Assembly: GCA_003254925.1 (NCBI GenBank)
Contig: QANZ01019064.1
Coordinates: forward strand, 42,707 to 106,706
Length of the DNA stretch: 64,000 nt
Reading direction: 5' to 3'
Source: Chamaecrista fasciculata
Taxonomy: Eukaryota > Streptophyta > Magnoliopsida > Fabales > Fabaceae
Translations under genes and position numbers: made by a program
The notes under the pieces: generated by a model
What the model was told of the DNA's origin: nothing
What the model saw: the letters and a program-made list of their open reading frames with translations, nothing else
Database searches by the model: none
Shown here: piece after piece, positions 47,001-61,147 of the stretch
Position numbering within the stretch: position 1 is the stretch's first letter
How the letters are laid out: every line of letters begins with the position of its first letter

Positions 47001-50000
47001 ACAGCGGCAGGAAGCACAAGGACCAACTTGCCCAAATTCATCTGCAAAGCCTCCCTGGTCACCTCGCTCTTGGGTTTCCCACCATTCTGAATCAGTACTT
47101 TTTGTGCTAACACGAGCCGCTCTATCGTGAGAAGTTTTCCAATTACAATCTACCAAATCAAGCTCATCTACAAAGCCTTTCATTGGTAGATCTGAGCCAA
47201 CTGGTTCAATTTTGGCCTTCCGGAAAGTGAAAGGAAGACCACTGGTCGTCCTGTTTGGCTGATCAACACTTGGAAATGTGCTTAGCCTAGTTAATTTTGG
47301 GTATGCTTCAGGACAATGCACTACACCAGACTCCTGAGGCAAAAGTAGAGGAATATTTTGGGGTGATAAGGAAAAGGAATCGTCCCTTTTGATCCTTCTA
47401 TGGTTGTTAGAATTCTCACTTTCAATTTCCAATTCTTTGTCATTTCCCAAGTAGTGTGGAATAACCATATGATGCTGAGGCATGAGCAATGGTATTGCCG
47501 GCTCATGTGCAGCCTTGTTCCTCTGATGGAAAGGGAAAAAGAACACACCCACAGAAAAGATATATTCAGGAACACGATACATAAAGAACTGAGACATTTT
47601 GATCCAACCATAGATGAAGCCTAACCTTTGCATAGTTCCATCGCTGAACAAAGTGCCTAGCAATGTCACGACAAGGTGGTCCCCAAAGAGCACAATGGAC
47701 ATCATGCCAAGGCATACGAGGATATTTTCCACGATCCAATTCATCTTTCATTGTATCTTCCCATGAATTTGGTTCAGATTCCCTGGAAAAATTATATAAA
47801 TCCATGAACTCCATCTAAAAGTGAAACCATATTAAAGCATATACATGAATTTGGATGGGCGACTACCCCAGTAAATCTTGCAAAAAATCACTAGCTAGAA
47901 CACAGCAAATGATAGTGCATGCCGTCTACCAAATACATCTCTCCACCCTTTGTGAAAAGATTTGCATTTCATTCAAGTATTGGGTTACTTTATTATCCCC
48001 ACACTTTTTAAGATCACGATTTCAGTTTAAAAACTAGAAATTTACAAAGATAATTTCCCCCAATTTATGCACAACACTTACCTAGGGTTATAATAGTCCT
48101 TTCCAGGCCAGATCGTAGGAGGGCAATCTGCCACTTTGTGCTCAGGTGTGTCATAACGACCAAAGCACAAATCCAGTCCTCCAATAAAGCAAATCTGGTG
48201 ATCAACAATAACTAGTTTTTCATGGTGAGACCTGTATATAATCATGAGCACATAACAGAAATCTCAAACATGTAATATAATAATAGTGCAGATAACAACA
48301 AGATAAACTAAATTATATACATATAAACGCACAAACTTTGAGGCATTGCTTACCACAAGTAAACGCCACTAGAAAAATGATCTGGATAACGTAATACCCT
48401 CACATTCTCATGAATGCTAAGAAGCTTTTTCTTGCTATAAATACTGTTGATTTTTAAAGCAAGTGCCACCTCTTTGTAGAGCAGAATAAAGATCTGCATC
48501 AAAAGACAATCATTTATGCCAATCTCATTCTTCTCAATTCAAAATTGAGAAATAGTAAACTAAACATGATGCTGAAAATCAGAGCTGAAGGAGAAGCTTA
48601 CTTCAGCCTTTGTACCCATTATTATCTTACTGAATATTACAGAGTTTGACAATAAAATTCAATTTTAAGATTAGCCAGAAAATAAAAAAAAAAAAAAAAG
48701 ATAATAACTACCTTAACGGAACCTTGAAGGCCAAACAAACAGACCACTAACTAACAACCCTCTAACAATTATTTAGACAGCAGGTAAGTGACCCGAAAAC
48801 CTTTCCAACAGATTGATCATCTCATGGACTGGTGAACTATAAAGTATTGAAAAGTTTAACTGAGTCTACCTCTTGGCTTCTATTCCATTCTAACGTATGG
48901 GGTACATTTTAAGGAAATGAACTACTTCCATCAATTAAGGTCACTCATACGACAACCAAGCTCATTTAGGGGCTAATTGTTTGATCAAGAAAGAGAAGAT
49001 ATATCACAATATTTACTGAAGTTCTTATGAAAGCAGCACTCCTGCAATATGAAACTCAGTGCTTCTAGCAGGTAAATGATCCCACTCTGATGTCCATCAC
49101 AACTTCGAAAAAGCACATTAATCAACAACTACAGTGAATGAATTCCAGTAAAAGTTATAAACTATTACTCTAGAAGACCACTGCATAATTAAACTGAAAA
49201 ACATTGCAATTGCTGTATAGTTTATACAATAAAAACATCTCAACACTAAAAGTAATTCAAAACAATACTTTCTTTAGTAGAGATGACAAGGCATTGCAAA
49301 GGGAATGGCCAACGGTTCTATTTTTTTAAAAAAAAAAAATTGCTTGATGTCTGTAATAGCCCAAAAAAGAGGGGGATACCTGAACCCCTTGCTTAGCCTT
49401 TGCTTCAAGCAAATTATCAAGTCTTGAAGAAGCATGAGAGTGAAAAGGACGCCGCAGATACAGCTCTGGGCACAGCCACCAGTCACAAATAAATATCTGC
49501 ACAAAGCTCTTAATCATTAAGCATAAACTTAAGAATAACCATAACATTATGAACTTGACCTCCAACATAATATGGAAGTTCAAGCACTGAGAAAAGAACC
49601 TCTGATTTTGCATCCTCAATTGAAGAAGCAATGGCCTCAAATGCTGCTCGACCATCTATGAACCATTGAGCCTGACTACCATCTTCAACCAAGCCTCTTG
49701 GAGGAGCAAAAGAACCATAGCGGTGGGGATGACACCAGCCTTCGGGAGGTTTTATTCCAGCATCATTTATAGCAGCAACCCAATCTTCAACTTTAGCACT
49801 ACTTTTTGCTCTTATCCTAATACTCTGGTTTCCTGAAGTCACCTAAAAAAGTTTATAGTTATGCGTTAAAGAGTAACTCTATTTGTAAATTTTGAACCAG
49901 AAATTCCCTGGTCATTCAGTAATTACTGAATGGAAGGATTACAAAGCAATAGAGAGAGATACTGAGCTGCCCTTCTAATTATATAATCCACAACACAATG

Positions 50001-52779
50001 ATGAAACAGCAGAGACAGAGCATTCATCTCACCTTAAATGAATGGCGTAAAGGGTTTGGTTCCTTCATTTCCTTAGCTAATGATAGGCTACCTTCTATAT
50101 TCCCATTTAAGGAAGGAAGTACATCAAAAACAATAATGTCTAGAGGTTGGGTATCAAAAGGATCTGCCAGAAATGCCAAGAATCCAGGTTTAAGTACAGC
50201 CCAAACCTGCATATAACAAAATAGATAAGCCAACATTGTGATCTTGAACTTTGTCCACATTTCAAGCTCAAAAGGCTTCCATGTGAAAGGGCCTCTTAAA
50301 TGCCATATGCAGGTTATTTCTTTTAGAATTATCACAAGAGTTCAACCCAAAGCTACAACACATCAAAAGCAGAAAGTCATTACCTTTTGCCAGTTGTCAT
50401 TGCAACAATTGAAACATTGAAATATACAACATTTTCTAGAATCATCATCTTTTAAAATTTTTGGCAGATGCTTCACCATCACATAATCCTCCTTCAACTT
50501 AGGGCCATATTCAGGTGAGAAAGATAACTTTGATACCTCCAAAAACCTGCAAACCTACAGCATACAGTACAACTTCTCATTGTAAATGTGAGTGTATCTA
50601 CTGATGATTGCAAGTAGAGGAATGTGACAAAAATTCGAAGGCAGAGAGATGGTAAAATAGTAAAAGGTTAGACACTCAAACTAAATAAAGCGTATAATAG
50701 TGGAACAGCATATAATAGCAGAAAAAAAAGGTTGAAATCAATTCAATATGAAACTACCACAAAGCATGACAACCTTGTAAAGAAATCAACTGCAGCATGG
50801 TGAACCCTTCCCTTACTAAGACAGATAAATTATCAAATGCAGAGATCTCCACCTTTGACTTCATATATTTAGATTCAAAATACTTTGTCATTCATTATCT
50901 AATAGAAATATCATTTTATTTTTTTATCAATTGACACATAAGGAATCCCTAATCAAGCTGCTTCTGCTTTTCTAAAAGGAAAATCATCACTATATTGAGC
51001 TTCTTTTCTGAGCTCAAGCTCAATAATTGAAAAGGTTATCTTTTCAGTAGATTCACCACATTTGTGCACATTAAAATACCTCAATATTTTAATAGGAAGC
51101 TAATATTACAAAAGGAATCAAAATTTCAACAGTAGTAGAATTTGAACCAAAATAACTTGACACTAGAATTTGAACCAAAATAATTTACAATGGCTAAAGA
51201 TCGAAAGAAAACTTCAATAACAAGACAAATATTATCTTCAAAAGCATATTATTGAAACATACATCTGGAGAGTTAACAATACTAATATTTCCAAAGAAGT
51301 GACTGAGATATCCTTGCATAGCAATCATTGCTCTGTCTGATATAGACTGTTGTCTTCCTAGTGCAGGGCGTATAATTGGTAAGGCAGCCATGGATGGAAC
51401 GTCTCTGGACCAAGAACCATAATATAAGCAATTATTGCCAAATAACACATTGAAATTCTGAAGAAAAGTCCAGCTAAAGTTTCAAGGATCAATGCTCACC
51501 TGTCCTTAGTGCTTTCATCCTGATGTAAAATAGATTCATCATCCGCTTCATCATCATCCTGCACCATAGTGGCGTTTTCTCCTATTCCTAGATTTTGAAG
51601 CCATTCTTTAACCTTGATATAATATTTCAGTGAACATCAAAATCCCAAACTTTGCAAGACATTTGATATATTGTCAAATAACATGAAAAAGTGCCGTACA
51701 GATTAATGATGCCATAAGTGATGCATGAATGTAGAAACATTTTAATATGAAGTAACCAGAAAATTAATATAAAATATCATTGCAAAGCACACACCTGCTC
51801 TTGCTTTTCATGAATTTCCTCAATAAATGCTCGTCTCTTCAATGCAAAATGCAAATATATTACTTGAGAGGCTTTCTTCACTAACTGCCACTTGAACTAA
51901 AATGAAAATGAGCCATGTAAGTATATACAGTAGACTCGATAAAGTAAATAAACACACTCAATATCCAATAAAGGATTCCAATATCAAATTCAAACCATTT
52001 GCAAAGCGAAACAGGCAAGGATACTACAATGATACAACTATTCTCAGATAAACAGTCTCAACACAACAAGTCTAAACCAATGCAAAACTGTTAAATGTCA
52101 AGCTGTGAAGTGCATAACAGCTTTATGAATGAAAGCCTAAAATGGAAGGAAGAAGTCAACAAATCATGCAAATGAAAAGATACCTAAAAGATAAATTTTA
52201 AAAAGAGAAAAGATACCATAAACGAAGGGCACATATTCCCGATTCTGATTCATCTATCCAGCATAGACTATTGGCTGTTGCTATATTTATTCGTCTATTC
52301 TGTTAAAGTAAACCTATTGTGAATTATCAACGTTGTGTAAAAGGATATAGTGTATTGAAAAATATTAGATTCAAGTATTCGACCGATTTTCCTTTCCTAT
52401 CTTTTCCCTTGCCTTTTTGGTCACATAATCCAAAATGGAAAAGGATCTGAGCTTATATGATGGGAGAATATGGAAGAACACGAGAAAAGCACAAGGTATG
52501 AAAAGAGCGGAAAGAGATATTATATTGTAGAGTTGGTACTTGTTTGTATTGAAACTCAATGGTGTAAGAGAGAAGCATGGGACTGATGTCGCCGGCGTCA
52601 GGACGAGAGACGGAGACGATGGTGGCTCTGGGCAACTCATCGAAAATCCGATTGGGCTCAGGGACGCCTTGCCGGAGCGGCGTGACAGGTGAAGTTACCG
52701 TCGGCGGTGGGTCGAGTGGCTCTGGTGGGAGCTGAACGTAGCGGGGGCCACCCACGGGCATCAATCCCTCCGTCGCCAT
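44035..52779 (-). CDS. PLDP1: Phospholipase D zeta (PX-PH type)
   Basis: About 20 exons join in phase from ATG 52779 to TGA 44035, giving roughly 1,100 residues. A PX-like region ([34 protein letters not shown]) and a PH-like region ([40 protein letters not shown]) replace the C2 domain of other plant PLDs. Catalytic HKD motif 1 is HHEKLVIVD with GGLDLCFGR, and motif 2 is [10 protein letters not shown] with [10 protein letters not shown]. Both are intact. The enzyme cleaves phosphatidylcholine to phosphatidic acid. Zeta PLDs need phosphoinositides but not calcium and, in Arabidopsis, act in root hair growth, vesicle traffic and phosphate-starvation lipid turnover. Zeta1 rather than zeta2 is inferred from the neighbouring PP2C and RPL19, as at At3g16785. 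The segment between the two HKD motifs ([19 protein letters not shown]) is variable in the family. Confidence 0.95.
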
Positions 52780-53519
52780 GGGAATTGAAAAGCATGAAGG
52801 AATTTTGGATCCAAATGCGAAATTTGCAGAATCGGAATAATGTGTTCTTCAGGTTCAGGGTGATACTAGAAACTTGCCCGCGCGTCCCCATGCGTCAATT
52901 ACTACTTCCTATCTTTAGTATATCAAATATTTAACAAATTACCATCAAATTTGACTATTAAAACATATTCTCTTACTTTTTCTACTATTAGTTTTTTATT
53001 TCGATTTTCTTTTTTTTGCCAGAATTTCGGTTTATAGTTGAGTGCTGAAAATTAAATATATGACAAAAAGTTTAAAAATTGTGTGATTTAATGGTAATAA
53101 ATTTGTTTAACGTGCAACAAAACCACAAAAGAAAAAATAAATAATTAGTCACATGCCATTTGCTAATGTAATGTGCGAGACAATATAATAAGTTGTCAAC
53201 AGATAATTTGCTTGCTTAAATATCTCATTTGATTCTGCATACGAATTTGCTATGCGAACTCAAAGTCTCAAAGGGAATTTCCCTTGAGTATATATATGTG
53301 CATATTACATGATACGTGAATGCTTACTCAGCCAGTGGTTCCCTACATTAATTATATAATTTACATGTAAAGCTGACTCATGAACCGGGTATGAATTTAC
53401 AACATACATAAATTGCAAAGAAAATACATTCTGAATTATATATACACGCGTCTCTTAGCTTACTTATTACAAGAATAATGCGGACTGTGTCATTTCCAAT
53501 GAACTTGTATTGGTAGGGT
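52780..53519. other. Intergenic, PLD upstream region
   Basis: AT-rich sequence between the PLD start codon and the eL19 pseudogene. No gene or repeat was recognised. It should contain the PLD promoter. Confidence 0.4.
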
Positions 53520-54711
<1,192 letters not shown>

Positions 54712-56633
54712 GGCTTGCCTTCTGCAATTGTAACCGTGAAAGAAAATGTGTTGAGAGTTAGGGTCTTAGAAGAAGCCTACTTATTACATAACCATTCTTG
54801 TCAAACAAGTTTCATACATATAAATTTCTTGTCAAACAAGTAACAAATTTTACAATACTTTTTTCCAAGAAAATAAACAAAACAATACTATACTTTCCAA
54901 GTTTTTCCTCTATGACTTTTTTATCATTGTGTCACAAAACTTTTATAATATTGAATCAATATCGTAATTAATTTTCCTTTTTCACCACTTCCAACCTCAA
55001 AACAATGACAAATTATTGGGATTGAATCATCTGCATTTTCATTTTTTATATTTCTTGTAAATTTAAAGAGCAAAAGAAAGAGATATAGAAAAAAATAAAA
55101 AAGAGTATAGGTCTTGGACATTTATTATTTCATGTAACTTATACTTTCTCTCTTTCTTCTTCCTTTCACTTTCTAAATTTAAAAAAATATATATAGAGAA
55201 TAGAAATGTGGAGGATGCAATCTCCAAATTGTTACCACAAGAAAAATAAATGAATAAAAGGTAGATAATAATTGGCTTTATTCCATCAAAAAAATAATTG
55301 GCTTTAGATAAGTATGTTAAATTATCATGAATAGATTTGGACATCAAATAAACATGTTAAGATTTCTGGGTCGATATTTAAGCATGTCAATATTTTTTGG
55401 TCAATTTTAAGAATGTCAATTAAACAGACTACTCACCTATTTGTGACTGAAACAATGCTAATAGCATTGCTATGTTAACAAGTTAAATAATTTTTTTTCA
55501 GATATAAATAATAGTATGGCCAAAAAGAAGGTAGAGAAAATTAGGAAAGGACGTACCTGAAAGCCCAAAGCTAGAGACCAACGAAGCCCAACGTTGACAA
55601 GGAAATTCAAACTAAAAACAAAAAATTAACTTGTTGACCAATTGCAGTCCCAAAAAAAATTTCGTTTTATTAACACGTGTTTGGTAAAAGATAGTCTTTT
55701 GGACAATATGAGAAAGTGTTTTTTGAATTTTGATTTATCAAGTGCATGGATCGATAATTGAAAATTGATTTAATTTAATTGAGAATTATAATTTCAAAAT
55801 TTAAAAAGTAACTGGATTGAAAATTTAGTAGGAGAATTTCAATGATTTTGATTAATTTTCATTTAGAAATATTCATATCTTTTAAATTTCCAATTCTCTT
55901 TGTTTTTAAAATATACATTTTCTATTAATTAATATCTTTCTTATCTCATATTATTAATCTCTTTAAAAATTTTACAAAAAACAATACTACCTCCAATAAA
56001 ACATTCAAACACAAATTTTATGTGTTCTCTCCCTCTCATTCCATTCAATTTAGGGATGATAATTTAGACGATTCGGAATCCATAAAAAAATATTTGATAT
56101 TTGATGAAATATGATATAAATAATAAAAATAAAAAATTATTAGATATCAAGAATATAGAAATATTGCTCTAAATATTTGCTATTCGTTCAAAATAAATAA
56201 ACAATTAAGATATTCAGCAATCAGCATTCAATATTTATAATATAAATATTTTTTATGTATTTTATTATATTTTAAATTATTTTATCTTTATTAGTAAATA
56301 TGAAGTATCTAATACGAGATATATCTAATTTTTAAATTAAAATATTATATTCTATAATTATTAATTTTGAATATCTCGAATATTTCATGTGTCCTTCAAA
56401 TATCAAATAAGATATAAATTTTGGATAAGATAAATAAATATGAATGTAAATAATTATAAAATAACTGAGTATCTTACCATTATGAATTCAGGCCAAAAAA
56501 TAAAAATAAAAATCTTACAATTATGATTCCTAAATCCAATAGGTATTATTATTTGTCACACACACCTCTACAAAATACCCCCTTGTTTATCACAGTTCCT
56601 TACGCTGCTTTCTTTCCCTGGCTGCGAAATTTT
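54712..56633. other. Intergenic, AT-rich, no gene seen
   Basis: Apart from the upstream side of the eL19 pseudogene, I see nothing coding. Sequence from 55640 to 56500 is very AT-rich, with decayed words of intergenic repeats. No ends or target duplications could be defined. Confidence 0.4.
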
Positions 56634-56640
56634 CTATATA
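56634..56640 (+). promoter_or_regulatory. TATA box of the glycine-rich protein gene
   Basis: ctatata, within ttttctatatactag, lies 63 bp before ATG 56703. A start about 30 bp downstream gives a leader of roughly 35 nt. This supports 56703 as the start, since the more upstream in-frame ATG at 56523 would precede the promoter. Confidence 0.55.
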
Positions 56641-56702
56641 CTAGATCTAGATCCATCTTCGTCAGTAAAAGCTTGTTCTTCTCAGGGGAAATATACACGA
56701 TA

Positions 56703-57314
56703 ATGGACATTCTCGTAGCTGATACAGTAAAACTAGTCTCTGCTAAAGGCTTTGGGGTCGCGAATGCCCTCCTCCTTCGAACCTATTATTCCGCCGGTAA
56801 CCTCTCCGTAACCGATTCGTACGCCGAACAATCTTCTTCTTGTTCTTCATCACCAACTTCCAGATTCCTCCAAATTTCGGGGGTGATTTTGCCAGTTGAT
56901 GCCGTTGCGCCGCCGCCGGTAAAATGCAGTACATATACGGTGCCTCGTCGGACCCATCTCCGCAGAAAACGACGAGCGAAACGCAGGTTGTCTGGCGGTG
57001 ACTCCTGGGACACCGGAAACGAGGGATTCTTCTTCGGCGACGGAGGCGATCTTCCTTTTGGTGGCGGCGGCGATTTCGGCGGCGGTGGCGGAGGTTGGTA
57101 CTTTGGTGGATCTGGAGGAGGGCATAATGATTGGGACGATTCATCGTCTTCGTATTCTGATCCTGCCTTCGATTTCGTCTACCAGGTTCTCTCCTGGATT
57201 GTGCTTTCTAATTGTCTGCATTTTGCGTTCAAAAAGATTACTCGATTCCTTACTGATGGATTTGTGGACGGTGATAGAGGAAAACTTCCCAGGAGACTTG
57301 CGCCAATATGCTGA
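56703..57314 (+). CDS. Glycine-rich protein with C-terminal hydrophobic helix, single exon, function unknown
   Basis: 203 codons from ATG 56703 to TGA 57314, without introns. The first 60 residues (MDILVADTVKLVSAKGFGVA .. CSSSPTSRFLQ) are Ser-rich. A basic cluster (RRTHLRRKRRAKRRLSGGDS) lies at about residues 82-101. A Gly-rich stretch with Phe and Asp follows (FFFGDGGDLPFGGGGDFGGG, about 108-145). Near 165-185 is a hydrophobic segment (DFVYQVLSWIVLSNCLHFAF) that could cross a membrane. GC content is well above the surroundings, as expected of a real coding region. I recall similar plant proteins but no function. The basic cluster could be a nuclear or organelle targeting signal. Confidence 0.75.
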   Translation: MDILVADTVKLVSAKGFGVANALLLRTYYSAGNLSVTDSYAEQSSSCSSSPTSRFLQISGVILPVDAVAPPPVKCSTYTVPRRTHLRRKRRAKRRLSGGDSWDTGNEGFFFGDGGDLPFGGGGDFGGGGGGWYFGGSGGGHNDWDDSSSSYSDPAFDFVYQVLSWIVLSNCLHFAFKKITRFLTDGFVDGDRGKLPRRLAPIC

Positions 57315-60300
57315 TTTGGTTGTGAATTGTAATTGGGGATTGCTCGTTTATTAATAGTTCTGTAAAACTTTATTTAAAGTCCTGTGAATATTGTATATAA
57401 TTCTCATTCAATCTATTGTATAATGGTAATTTCTTTATTTATAAGTGCTATTGTGTTTATTTTACTCGACCTGTTGTTATCTTGGGGTTTCTCTCTGACG
57501 AGTTGACAGTTTGGTTAGAGCCTTAGAGGTAATTAAATTGTTTGTAGTATGCTAATGCTACCTCTATATAGACAGAAGTAACACTTCTGAGGAGTATAAA
57601 GTGTTTCCTTAGGTGGAACTTATGGCATTAACTTTTGGTGCTATCAATCCGAAGGAAAAATGCTGGTTTTAGTTTTTGAGCTACTGTTCTTATATGATGA
57701 GGATTTGAGGCCAATATCTCTGATAATTAAGCCATGGAGAGTTGTGAGAATTCTAGATTTCTTTTCTGGTGAAACATATCAATATCTTCGTTGTTCTTTA
57801 GGTAGGGGCTCAATTGTCATGCATACAGACTATACTCAATGCTTTTCTGTTATCAAGTTTAGTCGATGTTAACATGCTTAATGCATTGTGTGCTAACTGC
57901 TAAGGAATTGCTATTCAATTCTTATGGTGATGTCACGGTGGTCTAATTATGCTATCTTGTAGGTTGCAGTAGGAGATCTGTTTATGATGTTCAGAAGCAT
58001 TATGTATTGAGTTTGAATATTTTTAGATTGATCAAAGGTCACTAGCAAGTGGGGTTGCAGTGTTGCCCAACTAAGGTAGCTGTATTTGTGGATTGTGTCT
58101 GTTATAGGGGTTGATAGTGAGGAATCAGTGAGATTGTGCGCAAAATCTCATTAAGCTTCACTTTTGGAGATTTGGTGTGAGTGAATTATCAGCATAACTT
58201 CGATTGAGGTTGTGTTTAACAACATAACATTGAGTGCTTGTCTGTCATAATTAATGATAGGTTTGAGGTTTATCCGTTTGCATGCATGTTTCTGTATGTT
58301 TTTGCTTAAAAAATGGTTGGTTGATTCAACAAGATTCATAGTATGTTTTATGTTTCGTTACATAGTTATTTTGGCCCTAAATGTATGCCCAGATGTTCAT
58401 TTTGATTATTTATGTTTCAAAATACTCAAATCGGTCCTAACTATTGGCAAAATATTTTATTTTAGCCCCAAACTATTGAATGTAGTCATATTTATCTCAT
58501 TTCAAGTTCGAATGTAACGAGTTCAGAGTTACGTGTTGCTTTCAAATAGTACTTTCTCTATCTAATTGAAGCCGTCAGCAAACAAAGTCAAATCAAGTTT
58601 CGAAAGTAGGTCGTTCATTTCACATTCGAACTAGCAAAAATAGTTCGAGACCAAAATGAAACATTTTGTCAATATTTAGGACTAAAATGGCCTTTTGACC
58701 TTTTATGGTTTTATCTTGCTTGCTTGGTTGTAGTTTAAAAGTTAGCTACTTAGCTCTTTCCGCAGGACTTTCTCAATCGGCCTTTTCGTAATAAATGAAA
58801 ATATATTGTTGATAAATACTAAATAGTGTGAAATTTAATTATTTAACTATTGCTTGAGACTGGAAAAGGCTGTTGCTTTATCATTTTTCATGAGTGCGCT
58901 GAATACATTGTAGTCTGTAGATAATTTCACAAATGAAGAAGTGAGATGACGGGATTATATAGACCAACATATTACATATGCTTAATTAGTTCAAGCAAAG
59001 CTTTGTGTATTTCTAATTTAATTCATAAAATACTCATCTCCAGAAAAATCAAGAGGTAACCACTTGTGTTTTAACTTTTGAAATAATTTAATGAAGAAAA
59101 AAAATGGATATTTTATAACAGAATTTTATTTTAAACAGTTAAAAGGAAAGAAGTGAATAATTCATTGTAGGATGTCAGAGTCAATTCCATTCGTGCAAGT
59201 ACAATTTTGAATCGCGGGCACGTCAAATGGGAAAGTTGAGTGGAAGCACGCACTTGGCGTGTGTTGCTTGCCCCAGTTAAGTTGGTTTCTGTCCGAGTGA
59301 TCCAGTTACTTGTAATATACTAAGATTAAAATAATAATTCAATATTTGAAATATTAAAATAAATAATTTCATTTTAAAAAAATTGAATAATATATATTTT
59401 AGTTCTTTTGACATGAATTAATTTTTTTTTTGTATCATTGAATACATACATAAAAGAGAGATACAAAACTAGTTTAGTTTTAACTGGAAGGAAAGAAAGA
59501 TCAGAGACGTCAGACGTGTATGTACATACTCAGAGTCCTGGTCTCTTGACTCGTTATAACTTCAAAAAATTATGCAACACATTTCTATTTCTTGTAAGTA
59601 ATCATCAATGATCCATACAGAGTAACTATATATTTTAGCAATCTACGGAATTCTAATGGCAAGTCTAAAGTCATATCGAATACATGTAGAAAGAATACAG
59701 ACCGCCCATATCAGATAGTGCGGATTTAGGATCACTTTGAAAGGAGTTCAGATTCAAGTAAAATATCATACCACTCTCAAGTCTCAACTATATATATGTG
59801 ATGATCCCTGGCCGTTTCATCTATTTTTATTTTATTAATTTTAATAAAGATTAATTTCGTTAAAGTCTACCAATTAATCTCATAACAACAATGTTATATA
59901 AAAATTAGATCAAGAACAATCGAGAGTAAAAACAATTCAGTTTGAATTATTGAACCGTTTTGATTTGGTTAAAAATTAGAATCGTTTTAAATTAAGTTGA
60001 CTCATATTGAATTGTGATCCATAACAGTTTTTAGAAAAATTAGTCGGATCACAATTTTTTTTTAGAAAAATATTTGTTATTTATGGACCAAATACAAACA
60101 ATTAATATAAAATTTAATATAAAATGTTACAAATTTATTAAAATAAAGAAAGAATTTACTTTTTCTTATTTTTATTAACCTAATTATAATTGTTCATGTT
60201 GCGATTTTTGTATATTTTGATTATGTAGAACAATACAATTATAGATTTATAAGTATATATTATTACTACATAAATTTTATGGCTATATTTTATTAAGTAA

Positions 60301-61139
60301 AAGTTATTTTATTTAAAACAATTATATATTTTTATTTTTATATTTATAAATCATTTAATCTGATTATTAGTTTGATCGATTGATTCAATCAACTTATGAG
60401 CTAAACATCTTTTCAATTCATTTACTAGCCTAATTTTTAAAACATTACATGTCAATAAAACAATTTTAAAAGATGAGTTTGAACAAAGTATCCTTTCCTT
60501 TAAATGTCAAATTTTGTAAATTGGTTAATTTCACAAGTACATTGGAAGCTTGAGTTTTATTGAAATATGTTGGAATTAAATATTGACAATAGTTTGTACT
60601 TCCTCTGGTTCTGAATATCTGATGTTTTAGAGAGTAATTTTTATTCCAAAATATCTTATGTTTTATCATTTTATTCCTATTATATAGTATAGTCATAAAT
60701 GTATAAACATTTCTCAAGTAATTTAATAGGGATAGTTTAGTCTTTTTATCTCATTTTTCTCTTTATTCTAGGTGAGCTAATCATTTCCTTAATATGTGTG
60801 TATTTACCTTAAACATCATATATATAGAATCAGAAGGAGTATCAATATTTATTAAATTGAAGCAATGATGATTATTGGATCAACATGCAATTAATGATAC
60901 CTTTCGCGTGCATACGTGAATTTCGCCGACGTAGTTTCCTGTGCTCTTGATCATCATAATTTACGTGTATAGTGACTGCCGTTTTGTTTTGTTTGGTGAT
61001 GCAGATTGATCAGCAATAAGATAAGCAAATTATTAAATATATGGTCATGTTGATGATTTGTTCATAATTAAACATGTTCAAATGGGGTCCCTAGTCGATT
61101 ATTATTTCATTTATGTATGTCTACTTTAATTAGGGCACT
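57315..61139. other. Intergenic, no gene seen
   Basis: 57315-57450 is the likely 3' UTR of the glycine-rich gene. About 58365-58700 has ends ttttggccctaaatgtatg and, inverted, ggccattttagtcctaaat, so it may be a diverged foldback element; the middle does not pair. The rest, to the hAT element, is AT-rich, and short frames within it look like chance. Confidence 0.45.
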
Positions 61140-61147
61140 ATTTCAAC

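Noticed and set aside
52658-52934. Overlapping frames at the PLD start
   Set aside because: They are other-frame or antisense readings of the GC-rich first PLD exon.
56523-56702. In-frame upstream ATG giving a 263-residue version of the glycine-rich protein
   Set aside because: A TATA box at 56634 lies downstream of this ATG, and the extra segment is AT-rich leader-like sequence.
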